NCBI GenBank assembly: GCA_002104895.1 | Contig: MCFG01000015.1 | Location: forward strand, 1 to 12,500 | Reading direction: 5' to 3' | DNA: 12,500 bases | Source: Anaeromyces robustus | Lineage: Eukaryota; Neocallimastigomycota; Neocallimastigomycetes; Neocallimastigales; Neocallimastigaceae | Made by a program: the position numbers and the translations under genes | Shown here: piece after piece, positions 1 to 7,874 of the stretch | Numbering within the stretch: position 1 is the first letter of the stretch | Layout: every line of letters starts with the position of its first letter | Notes under the pieces: model-generated | Database searches by the model: none | Told to the model about the DNA's origin: nothing | The model's input: the letters and a program-made list of their open reading frames with translations, nothing else

Positions 1-1124
1 TTAAAAATATAGACTCTTTTTTTTTTTTTCTTTCTTTCTTTAAACTTTATATAAGATTCTTGCATGTAGATAAAGTTTTTTTTTCCTTTTCTTAAAGCAA
101 TAAAAAATTATCCATTATTAATTACATAATACATGAAATAAGTTTATTAATACTATTAATACTATTAATTAGCATCATAAATTAATTTATAATAATAAGT
201 TTTTTATATTTTATTATAATTATTTATATTTATTAATAATTTTTGTTATACACACCTTTTCCAAAATAAAATAATTAATAAAATATAATTAATAATTATT
301 AATTAATAAAAAGATTCTTTTTTCTTATTTTATTTTATTATTTTTTTTTATTATTTATTATTTATTTATTTATTTTAATAATAAATAAACTTTTATATTT
401 TTATTAATAAAATTATTAAATTTTTGTACTCAAATTTTATTATTAATTAATCCATAACTTTGCATAACTTAAAAACAAAACAATCAAAAAATTAATGATT
501 AAAAATATTAAACAAAATGGAATTTAATAATAAATTTAATTTATTTCAATTAAAAATTAATTAATTAAAACATTAATAATTAAATTAAAAAAAATTAAAA
601 TAAAATAAAAAATATAAAAATTATAATTAAAATAAAATATAATTAATAATAAAATATAATTAATTATTTCGCGAATTTTAATATTTTTATATTTTTATAT
701 TTTATTATTTAATATTCATAAATCATAAATCATTATATAAATAAATAAATGAATAAAAATTATTAATTTAAATAAATAATTTTATTTATTAAAATATTCA
801 ATTAATAAATGATTTTTCTTTTTTTTTTTTACTATTAAATGAATAAAAAAAATTATTGATTTATTTATAAACAAAAACAAAAACAAAAAAAAAAAAGAGA
901 TGGATAGAAAAAACAAAAAGTTAAAAAAAAAAAAATTAATTAATTAATTTTGAAAATTTTATTTATGTTACTACGACTACAATTAATTTTTTTTATTTTT
1001 ATTAAAGTTATTAAAATAAATAAAACAAATGGAAGGTAATGTGATGTTCTATACTTTAAATTGTGGTTATTGTTATTATTATTTATGATTAATTTTCTGT
1101 CTGTTTATTTTTTTTTTTAAGAAT
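1..1124. other. Gene-free AT-rich spacer
   Basis: This is a mix of short TTA, TTAA and AAAT words with T13 at 17-29, T12 at 819-830, A12 at 885-896 and A13 at 923-935. A lone TTCGCGAA palindrome sits at 668-675. No coding frame, RNA gene or transposon end was recognised. Confidence 0.7.
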
Positions 1125-1400
1125 ATGTATAAAATAAAACAAAATAACAATAACAATAATCATAATAATAAACAACAATTAAATAACAACAACAACAACT
1201 AAAATTATCATTAAATAAATACTTAATTAAGTAATATAAATTTTATTTTTATTTTTTATTTTTATTTTTTTTTAAAGAACAAAATAATAACAATAAAAAA
1301 ACAACAATATGAAAAAAAAAAACAAAAATAAAAAACAAAAACAACAACAATAAAACAAAAAACAAAAAAAAACAACAACAAAACAAAAAAAAAAATCAAT
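1125..1400 (+). repeat. A/C-only CAA/AAC-rich block with a short Asn-rich frame
   Basis: This stretch is nearly free of G, and outside its T-tract at about 1230-1274 it is made of A with C in CAA, AAC and AAAC words. Its first part reads from ATG (1125) to TAA (1200-1202) as 25 codons, mostly Asn with some Gln and Lys. Poly-Asn of this kind occurs in proteins of AT-rich amoebae and gut fungi. The frame is very short, has no recognisable partner exon and ends in a stop. I read it as simple sequence or, less likely, the remnant of a low-complexity coding segment. Confidence 0.5.
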
Positions 1401-1402
1401 TA

Positions 1403-1724
1403 TAAAAATAAATATAGAATTTATTTATTTTTTTTATTTAGTTTTTTTTTTAGCAAACCAACCAAAATAAACCACCTTTCAAAAAAAAAAAAGTATTAAC
1501 AAAATTCTAATTAAAATTAAAATTAAAAGAAAGTACAAGAATTTAATTAGGAATAAAAATAGAAATTAGAATAATATTAATATAAAAATTAAAATCAAAA
1601 ATCAAAATCATCTCTATGTAATATAAAAAAAAAAAAAAGAATTCTTGAGTACAACCATAACCAATAACCATAACCATTTTTTTGTATTTTTTTTTGTATT
1701 TTTTTGTTCTAGTTTTTTAATGGC
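1403..1724. other. Gene-free spacer with short C-containing words
   Basis: A T-tract ending in TAG (1442-1453) is followed by a C-containing A-rich stretch, AGCAAACCAACCAAAATAAA and on. Also present are AATTAA repeats (about 1508-1530) and a CCATAA-type cluster (1652-1677). No protein or RNA signal was found. Confidence 0.6.
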
Positions 1725-1930
1725 TATTATTCGTATTATTCTTGATATTTGTAATATTCTTGTTATTTGTAATTTTCGTATTTATTTGTAATTTTCGTAT
1801 TTATTTGTAATTTTCGTATTTATTTGTAATTTTCGTATTTATTTGTAATTTTCGTATTTATTTGTAATTTTCGTGTTATTTGTAATTTTCGTATTATTCA
1901 TGCTATTCGTGCTATTCGTGTTATTCGTAA
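1725..1930. repeat. 19-bp minisatellite with CpG (TTCGTATTTATTTGTAATT)
   Basis: Four near-perfect 19-bp units begin at 1775, 1794, 1813 and 1832, a fifth begins at 1851, and an 18-bp variant starts at 1870. Degenerate units lie on both sides. The unit is itself two related halves (TATTTGTAAT and TTTCGTATT). On the right the array shrinks to 9-bp units of the type TATTCGTGY (about 1897-1930). Each unit carries one CpG, which is rare in this window. The period is not a multiple of three and stops occur in all frames, so it does not encode repeats. Confidence 0.85.
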
Positions 1931-3556
1931 TTACAATAAATAAATTTAATATGGATAAATTATTAAATTACTTTTTATTTTATTTTATTTTATTTTTTTA
2001 TAATTAAATTAAATTAAATTAAATTAAATTAAATAAAAGTCTTTTTTTTTTCTATTATGTTATATTATTTCATAGAAAATTACTCAATTATTATTATATA
2101 TAAAATAATATATAAAATTACTTAATTATTATTAATTATTATTAATAATATTATTATTCATATTATTAATTATTATTATATATGTTAAAGAAAATAAAAA
2201 AAAAGAATTTATTATAAAAATTATTATTATTTTTTTTTTTTTTTGGAAATGAAAATATTTTTCCACTATTTTAACAGTTTTATTATTTAAAGAATAATCT
2301 ATAAAAAGTTAATTTATAATAATAAATATTAATATTAATTAATAAAGAAAAAAATCAATAAATCAATAAATCAATAAATAAAAACAAATAAATAAAAACA
2401 AAATAATTATTTTATAATATTTTATTATTTATTATTATTTCATTATTTTATTATTTTATTATTTTATTATTTTATAATATTTTATTAATTATTATTTCAT
2501 TATTTTTATTATTATTCTCATATTCTTTTGTTTTATTGTTTTATTATTTTTCATTATTTTTCATTATTTTTTATTGTTTTTTATTAATGATTTTTTGTTT
2601 TATTTTAATTTTTTTTTTTTTTAATTTAATTATTTAATAATAAAATGATTTTTTGAATTTTGAATTTTATTTAATAATATTTTATTTTATTTTATATTAT
2701 TTTATTAGATAATTTCCAAAAAAAGAAATTTTTAAATCCACTTTTCTCAAAAAAAAAATTTTTTTCTTCAATTTATAAAATCGAATTAAATAAAAAATTT
2801 AATTTCAATTATTTAATAATTTTTTTTTATATTTAATAAAGTTTTTAATCTTTAAATGATTAATTTATTAATTAAAATAATCATCAAATAATATTAATTT
2901 TTATTATAAATTTTTATTATTATTAAGATTAATATAAAAAAGTTTTATTTATTTATTTATTATTTATTTATTTATTTATTTTTAAAGTGAAAATTCAAAT
3001 AAAATAAAATAAAATAAAACTTTTTTAATTTATATTTATTTAAACTAACAAATAAAAAAAAACACAAAAAACACAAAAGAAACACAAAAAAATAAAAAAA
3101 AACACACATACAAAAAAAAAAGTAAAATTCGATTTTAATTTTAATATTAACTATTATTATTTATTATTAACTATTATTAACTATTATTATTATTATTATT
3201 ATTATTAATTTTTTTACATTGTTTTATAAACTATAATTTAATTACAATAATTAAATTCCAAGACAAAAGAAAAAAAAAAAAAAGAAAAAATTTTTTTTAA
3301 TATTATAATATGATATTTATTTATTTATTATATAATATTTATTATATATTTTATTATTTTATTTTATTTTATTATATAATAGTTTATAATATAATAATAT
3401 GACATTTATTTATTTGTTTATTTTATTTGTTATTATATTTTATTTTATTTTATTTTATTTTATTATATTTTATTATATTTTATTATATTTTATTTTATTT
3501 TATTTTATTTTATTTTATTTTATTTTATAATTTCAAAAAGTTTTAATACTCTTTTA
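1931..3556. other. Gene-free AT-rich spacer with short arrays
   Basis: Visible arrays are AATTA pentamers (2002-2033), an AATCAATA array (about 2353-2377), TTATTATT octamers (about 2438-2477), ATTT repeats (about 2945-2983), ATT triplets with ACT interruptions (3148-3205) and TTTTA pentamers interrupted by TTATA (3433-3530). From about 2405 to 2640 one strand is strongly T-rich. An A10T7 junction lies at 2749-2765. No gene is supported. Confidence 0.7.
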
Positions 3557-3646
3557 TTAATAATTAAACCAATCCATTTTATCTTCCTCTTCCTCTTCCT
3601 TATCAGTGTCCATAAAACATAAAACTATAAAACCATATAAAACCAT
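3557..3646 (-). other. Short acidic open frame (29 codons), probably not a gene
   Basis: On the minus strand an ATG (3644-3646) opens a 29-codon frame that closes with TAA (3557-3559). The N-terminal part is hydrophobic (VLYGFIVLCF). It is followed by MDTDK, five Glu, then DKMDWFNY. An in-frame TAA directly precedes the ATG. The Glu run comes from a CTTCCT simple repeat, and the hydrophobic part comes from a degenerate AAAACCAT repeat (3611-3660). Its amino-acid mix is more protein-like than any other frame here, but length and origin argue for chance. Confidence 0.15.
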
Positions 3647-3662
3647 TTAAAACCATAAAAAA
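3611..3662. repeat. Degenerate AAAACCAT minisatellite
   Basis: About five irregular units of the type CATAAAAC/ACCATNTAAA lie in tandem. They contain most of the C in this neighbourhood. The unit length wavers between 8 and 11 bp. Confidence 0.55.
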
Positions 3663-3831
3663 CTTTTAATAATTAAAAAAAGTTAAAAAATTCATATGAT
3701 TTAAGTAAGTAGGAGACAAAATATTTAAAAATCGCATAAAAAATTTTTTCTTTTAAAATAAAAAAAAAAAAAAGTTCTATTTTATTGAAATTATCCGATA
3801 GTTTAATTTAATTAAAAAAATTTTAATTAAA

Positions 3832-3854
3832 ATATTAAATATTAAATATTAAAT
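3832..3854 (+). repeat. Inverted repeat flanking the (TAAAA)42 array, left arm
   Basis: Three units of ATATTAA-type sequence match the reverse complement of 4242-4264 over 23 bases. The arms bracket the pentanucleotide array and the T29 run. Both arms are low-complexity heptamer repeats, so independent origin is possible. Confidence 0.6.
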
Positions 3855-3865
3855 AGAAATAAAAA

Positions 3866-4075
3866 TAAAATAAAATAAAATAAAATAAAATAAAATAAAA
3901 TAAAATAAAATAAAATAAAATAAAATAAAATAAAATAAAATAAAATAAAATAAAATAAAATAAAATAAAATAAAATAAAATAAAATAAAATAAAATAAAA
4001 TAAAATAAAATAAAATAAAATAAAATAAAATAAAATAAAATAAAATAAAATAAAATAAAATAAAATAAAATAAAA
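3866..4075. repeat. Perfect (TAAAA)42 microsatellite
   Basis: There are 210 bp of uninterrupted pentanucleotide, 42 copies with no substitution, the longest perfect array in the window. Its reverse strand has no stop in any frame, which produces a spurious Phe/Tyr/Ile/Leu open frame. The perfection implies a recent and probably length-variable slippage array. Confidence 0.95.
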
Positions 4076-4101
4076 TATAACAATTTATTATGTTTTAATA
4101 A

Positions 4102-4105
<4 letters not shown>

Positions 4106-4134
<29 letters not shown>
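4106..4134. repeat. T29 homopolymer
   Basis: An uninterrupted run of 29 T follows AC and is followed by AG. It is the longest homopolymer in the window and lies 30 bp after the (TAAAA)42 array. It could be the reverse of a retroposon poly(A) tail, but no element body is recognisable next to it. Confidence 0.9.
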
Positions 4135-4138
<4 letters not shown>

Positions 4139-4187
4139 AAAGAAACTCATAAATAAAATTTTTAATGATGGAAAATAGAATAATAGA

Positions 4188-4215
4188 AATAATAATAATA
4201 ATTATTATTATTATT
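4188..4215. repeat. Perfect (AAT)n/(ATT)n palindrome
   Basis: An AAT run turns into an ATT run with its centre between 4201 and 4202. This gives 14-bp perfect arms with no loop, and the ATT run continues to about 4224. It can extrude as a cruciform or fold as an RNA hairpin. Confidence 0.85.
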
Positions 4216-4241
4216 ATTATTATTACTTTTTATTATTCGAT

Positions 4242-4264
4242 ATTTAATATTTAATATTTAATAT
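4242..4264 (-). repeat. Inverted repeat flanking the (TAAAA)42 array, right arm
   Basis: ATTTAAT heptamers form the reverse complement of 3832-3854 over 23 bases. Beyond the arms the flanks do not match each other. Confidence 0.6.
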
Positions 4265-6157
4265 TAATAAATGAAGAAAAAAAAAAAGTGATATTAATAT
4301 AAAATTTAATTAATTATATTATTATAATATTAATAAATAAGTAAATAAAAAAAAGAGAGATGAATTTATGTATGTATGGCAAGAGAAGAGTAAATGAAAA
4401 ATTAAGTAAAAAATTAAGAAAATAATAAAGAAAATATATGTATATTAAGATAATATACATCACATTTAAATTATTATTTCATTTTATTATTATTATTTAT
4501 TATAACATTTATTAATTCTATATAAAATTTATTTGTATTTATATTTATAAAATTATATTTCGTATTTATATTTAGATGTCATATAAAAATAATATATAAA
4601 ATATAAAATATTTGTAGAATGATAATGAATGTAGAATATAGAATATCGATAATTTCAATTTATAGAATTCTATATCCAATAACCATAATCTATAATAATT
4701 ATTTATTAAAAAAATAAAAAAAAAAAAAATAAAAAATAAAATAGATTTATGACTCAGCTTTTGTCAATTTACCAATTTTTATAATTTATTATTTATTATT
4801 TATTATTTATTATTTATTATTATTTATTATTTATTATTATAAATAAAATAAAATAAAATAAAATGGTGTTACATTAAAATAAAATAAAAACAAAATTTGT
4901 AATATTTATTTATATTTATTATAATATAAAATTATACAGAAATTATTCTAATTAAAATGATTATAAAATAAAATCAAATCAAATAAAAAGTTATTTATAA
5001 TATTTAAAATTATACACTTTTAATGGGGTAAATAATCAATAATCAATAATAAATAATCAATAATAAATAATAAATCGATAAGGATAAATAATCATCAAAT
5101 CCAATAAAATAAAATAATAGAGTGGAGTGAAAAAAAAAATAGAAATATAGATAAAATAAAAAATGAAATAGTGGAGTGAAAAAATAAAAATAATAATAAA
5201 TAATAAATAATTATTATTCTTATTCTTATATAATGTAAAAGATAAAAAAAAATAAAATAAAATAAAAAAAAATAATTAAAAATATTAAATAACATATTAA
5301 ATAAAAAAAAATAATAATAAAAGGGAAAATTTAATAATTAAATTTGTAACATTTTTCATTATTTTTATTTTATCACTAACAACCATTAAATAATAAAAAA
5401 AAAATAATAATAAAGAAATATAAAGAAATAAAAAAAATTGAAAATTGAAAATTATGGATAAAAAATGCCGTAGTTGTAAAATAAAATAAAAAATAAAATA
5501 AAATAAAATAAAAAAAAAATTAATTAATTAATTTTATTATTTATTGATGGATGGCAGTGCAAAATTATTATAAATAAATTGTTTAAAATAAATATAAAAT
5601 TGTTTAAAAATAATTGATAAGCATTAAACTAAAAATTAAAATAAAATTAAAAACATAAAATATAAAATTAAAAATAGAAATTATTATTATTACATTATTA
5701 CATTATTTATTTATTATTATTATGTTAATTATTATTATTTTATTATTATTATTATTACTTTTGTTTTAGTTTTTTTTTTTTTTTTTTTTTAATATATTTT
5801 TTTATTATTATATTAAAAATTAATAATTATTAAAAATGTTACAAAAAAAAAAAAAATAAATTGGTAGTATTAAAAATTAATTATCAATGTATTACCTATG
5901 TATTAATAATATATTATTAATTAATTTATAATTTAATATATAATAAAATAATTATATATTTCATATATATTCTTTAATATATAATGTTTAATCAATATAT
6001 TTCTATATATTATTATTATATTAAATTATATTATTTATTATGTAATATTTACTTTTTTAATTTGTAAAAAAAAAAAAAAAAGTAGGATAAATTATTCAAA
6101 TAAAGATTATTTTTTTTATTTTTTATAATTATTCCCCATTATTTTTATTATTTATTT
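4265..6157. other. Gene-free AT-rich spacer
   Basis: Contains heptamer ATTTATT units (4784-4840) running into AAATA pentamers (4841-4864), an AGTGGAGTGAAAA direct repeat (5121 and 5170), T21 at 5770-5790, A14 at 5843-5856 and A16 at 6066-6081. One Phe/Tyr/Ile-only frame on the minus strand (5095-5295) is a by-product of composition. Nothing gene-like was seen. Confidence 0.7.
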
Positions 6158-6160
6158 AAA

Positions 6161-6199
6161 TATTTTATGATTCATATCCATAAATTGAATCATAAAATA
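6161..6199. repeat. Perfect 14-bp hairpin
   Basis: TATTTTATGATTCA (6161-6174) is followed by an 11-nt spacer and then its exact reverse complement (6186-6199). The inner stem contains TGATTCA, so it is not a simple AT-repeat palindrome. It could be a cruciform, a transcript hairpin or the remnant of a small inverted-repeat element; the sequence does not distinguish these. Confidence 0.8.
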
Positions 6200-6357
6200 A
6201 TATGAAATAATAAAGAATAAAGAATAATAATAATAATAAAGTTAAAAGTTTTTTTTTATTTATTTATTTTTACTTAATCTAAAAATGGTTAAATTATTAA
6301 ATATTTATATCATAGATTTATTTTTTTCTTCCAAAAAGTCTTTATATAAAAGCATAT

Positions 6358-6405
6358 ATACAAATATACAAATATACAAATATACAAATCTACAAATCTA
6401 CAATT
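6358..6405. repeat. 8-bp tandem array ATACAAAT
   Basis: Four perfect ATACAAAT units (6358-6389) are followed by CTACAAAT and CTACAATT variants. The shared A-to-C change in the last two units suggests local duplication after the change. Confidence 0.85.
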
Positions 6406-6586
6406 ATATTATATCATTTATAATAATATTTAATATTGTATACATTATTTAAATTTAAATAATTTAAATTTATTTAGAAGAGAAGAATATTCAATTATAA
6501 TATATTTAATTAATACTTAATTAATAATAAATAATAATAATTTTTTTTTATAATTAAGGTTGGGAGAAAAAATAAAAAAGTTAATT

Positions 6587-6631
6587 TATAGATATGCATC
6601 TATATATATTAAGTATATTACGTAGAGTAAT
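6587..6631. repeat. Two adjacent small hairpins
   Basis: TATAGAT and ATCTATA (6587-6593 with 6598-6604) surround a 4-nt loop. ATTAC and GTAAT (6617-6621 with 6627-6631) surround a 5-nt loop. Both contain G/C pairs. They are short enough to arise by chance in AT-rich DNA. Confidence 0.45.
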
Positions 6632-6706
6632 CATAAATTTTATTAAATATTGTAATGTCAAATAAAAAGAAAAAAAAAAAAAAAACTCCATTAACATTAC
6701 TTTTTA

Positions 6707-6714
6707 AATAAATA

Positions 6715-6748
<34 letters not shown>

Positions 6749-6975
6749 TAGTTAAATAATAGCAATAATAATAATAATAATTATAAATATACAATAATGA
6801 TAGTTTATAATAATAATATCACAATAGTTAATAATAATAATAATAGAAAATAATAACAATCATAATAATAATAATAATAATAATAAAACAAATAAACAAT
6901 AATAATAATAATGATTAATAATAATTATAAGTAGTATTATTATAATATAATAGTTAATAATAATTACAATCATAA
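6707..6975. repeat. Imperfect AAT trinucleotide field
   Basis: About 270 bp of AAT/ATA triplets carry scattered single-base interruptions (AGC, CAC, GAT, CAA). The longest clean AAT run is 6717-6746. Stops in the AAT register's neighbours and frequent interruptions argue against a coding poly-Asn tract. Confidence 0.8.
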
Positions 6976-7209
6976 TATTTTTTTTTATTCTAAAACATTA
7001 TCTAACCTTTTATCCTAATTATTGTTTTAATATAACCATAAAAGGAATATTTTAATAATATTTAATATTTAAAAAAGTTTTTTTTTTCTCTCCTTCTAAT
7101 TTAATAATTTTCCTTGTTTATAAATAATATTTAATATTTTATTTTATTTTATTTTTTTTTCTTTCTTTTTTAACAAATAATTTTATTACAATCTAATATA
7201 ATACTAAGA

Positions 7210-7274
7210 GAATAATAATAATAATAATAATAATGGAATAATGGAATAATGGAATTATAATTGGAGTTATAATG

Positions 7275-7313
<39 letters not shown>

Positions 7314-7315
7314 GT
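7210..7315. repeat. AAT array with GGAAT words, insertion neighbourhood of the SINE
   Basis: (AAT)n runs at 7211-7234 and 7275-7311 are separated by repeated ATGGAATA words. The SINE inserted just downstream into the same kind of sequence, which is why the right-hand flank (7875-7893) also reads GGAAT then AAT repeats. Confidence 0.75.
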
Positions 7316-7359
7316 ATTATTAATAATTATAATATTGAATAATATTAATTATAAATAAT

Positions 7360-7367
7360 GGAATAAT
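7360..7367. repeat. Candidate target-site duplication, left copy
   Basis: GGAATAAT directly precedes the T-run that forms the SINE tail; its last T is shared with the run. The right copy is at 7875-7882. The surrounding DNA is itself rich in GGAATAAT-like words (for example 7235-7280), so a chance match is possible and the exact duplication length is uncertain. Confidence 0.55.
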
Positions 7368-7565
7368 TTTTTTTTTTTGCTATGACCGGGGTATGCTTCT
7401 TTGACCTTCCCTAATGTGAAGCAGTAAGCCCACTCCCTAATAATTAGGTGGTAGTGTGTCCCTCATGGACTGCCATACTGAAAGTCAGCTTCGGCTTTCC
7501 CAATCATGTACAATAATTGCTGAATTTATATCCGCAAGCCACACATTCTCGGTGCCCGACAAACC

Positions 7566-7591
7566 TCAAACAAGGCTGATGAAAAGCCCAA
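7566..7591 (-). repeat. SINE internal direct repeat, tail-side copy
   Basis: This segment contains CAAGGCTGATGAAAAGCCCA on the plus strand. It matches the segment at 7757-7783 at about 22 of 27 positions with one gap, in the same orientation. Two similar motifs 190 bp apart inside one SINE suggest an internal duplication or a dimeric element. It lies in the G+C-rich part nearest the poly(A) tail. Confidence 0.6.
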
Positions 7592-7756
7592 TGGTCACGT
7601 GATTCTAATTCACTTAGTTATTCTACGTTATTGATTGGTACAGGTTGGATTTTCTCAAAGAAACAATATTAAAGACTATAAGTGTCAGGCAGTACAATAA
7701 ATTATTAAATTAAGAAGTTTGGTATAATTAAGGAAGGACAATACTTAACCTGGCGG

Positions 7757-7783
7757 TCGAACAAGTCCTGATGAAAAACCCAC
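7757..7783 (-). repeat. SINE internal direct repeat, head-side copy
   Basis: This segment contains CAAGTCCTGATGAAAAACCC on the plus strand and is the partner of 7566-7591. It begins within a GGTCGAAC (7755-7762) that also occurs in the B-box region (7808-7815). This copy therefore sits beside a second B-box-like word on the minus strand, GTTCGACC. Confidence 0.6.
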
Positions 7784-7798
7784 ATAGAGGAAACATCA

Positions 7799-7858
7799 GA
7801 CCCGCGGGGTCGAACCAGAGACCTTATGTATGCTAAGACAACGCCTTAACAACCAGGA
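7799..7858 (-). promoter_or_regulatory. tRNA-like head with internal pol III A and B boxes
   Basis: The minus strand reads a B box GGTTCGACCCC (7806-7816), a close match to the tRNA T-arm consensus GGTTCGANNCC. Upstream lies an A-box-like TGGTTGTTAAGG (7844-7855) resembling the D-arm of type tRNAs with GGTTAAGGCG. From the start of the A box to the end of the B box is about 50 bp, the normal tRNA spacing. Between them is CTTAGCAT (7830-7837), identical to the anticodon-loop sequence of eukaryotic tRNA-Ala with anticodon AGC (7832-7834 on the complement), followed by an AAGGTC-type variable region. The 5' acceptor strand is not recognisable and the anticodon stem pairs poorly (only TGT/ACA). 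This is therefore a tRNA-derived promoter and not a functional tRNA gene. The alanine assignment is tentative. Confidence 0.7.
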
Positions 7859-7870
7859 TAAAAACTGGTT
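7851..7870. repeat. Hairpin at the 5' end of the SINE
   Basis: AACCAG (7851-7856) and CTGGTT (7865-7870) are perfect inverted repeats around an 8-nt AT-rich loop. On the transcribed (minus) strand this puts a small stem-loop at the very 5' end of the element, overlapping the start of the A box, where a tRNA would have its acceptor strand. Confidence 0.5.
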
Positions 7871-7874
7871 TGAC

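Larger units (their letters stand above)
7367..7874 (-). mobile_element. tRNA-derived SINE retroposon, apparently full length
   Basis: This is a non-coding, non-autonomous retroposon, presumably transcribed by RNA polymerase III and mobilised by a LINE encoded elsewhere. It stands out sharply as a G+C island in about 90% A+T DNA. On the minus strand it begins near 7874 with a tRNA-like head (A-box-like sequence 7844-7855, B box 7806-7816). A body of about 420 bp follows, and it ends in a poly(A) tail seen as T12 at 7367-7378. GGAATAAT occurs on both sides (7360-7367 and 7875-7882), as expected for a short target-site duplication. The body has two G+C-rich parts (7379-7640 and 7745-7874) separated by an AT-rich stretch. 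It contains a 13-nt palindrome (7436-7448) and a 7-bp hairpin (7480-7486 with 7493-7499, loop AGCTTC). No long reading frame exists inside it. I do not recognise the family, and the partner LINE is unknown. A decayed tRNA pseudogene fused to other sequence is the alternative, but the tail and flanking repeats favour a SINE. Confidence 0.75.

Noticed and set aside
1028-1121. Small intron (GTAATG near 1036 to poly-T AAG at 1121) after ATGGAA
   Set aside because: The joined frame meets a stop within a few codons, and the donor is weak.
1652-1677. Telomere-like CCATAA repeats
   Set aside because: Only a few irregular copies, interior to the window, with no link to a known telomere unit.
3835-4083. 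Open frame of repeated Phe-Tyr-Phe-Ile-Leu on the minus strand
   Set aside because: It is the translation of the perfect TAAAA array, which has no stops on that strand in any frame.
5095-5295. 66-codon minus-strand open frame
   Set aside because: Almost only Phe, Tyr, Ile, Leu, Ser and His from T-rich simple sequence; no motif or protein-like composition.
7569-7583. Box C/D snoRNA, from TGATGA words
   Set aside because: CTGATGA lacks the purine of box C, and no D box with a terminal stem was found.
7757-7815. Hammerhead ribozyme core on the plus strand (CTGATGA 7768-7774, GAAAC 7790-7794, GTC 7809-7811 closing a GACCC/GGGTC hairpin)
   Set aside because: The conserved words are in the right order, but stem II cannot form (A opposite G, then A opposite A), stem I pairs poorly, and the strand is opposite to SINE transcription. 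A covariance search over many SINE copies would be decisive.
7799-7858. Functional tRNA gene
   Set aside because: No acceptor stem and a poorly paired anticodon stem; only the promoter boxes and loops are preserved.
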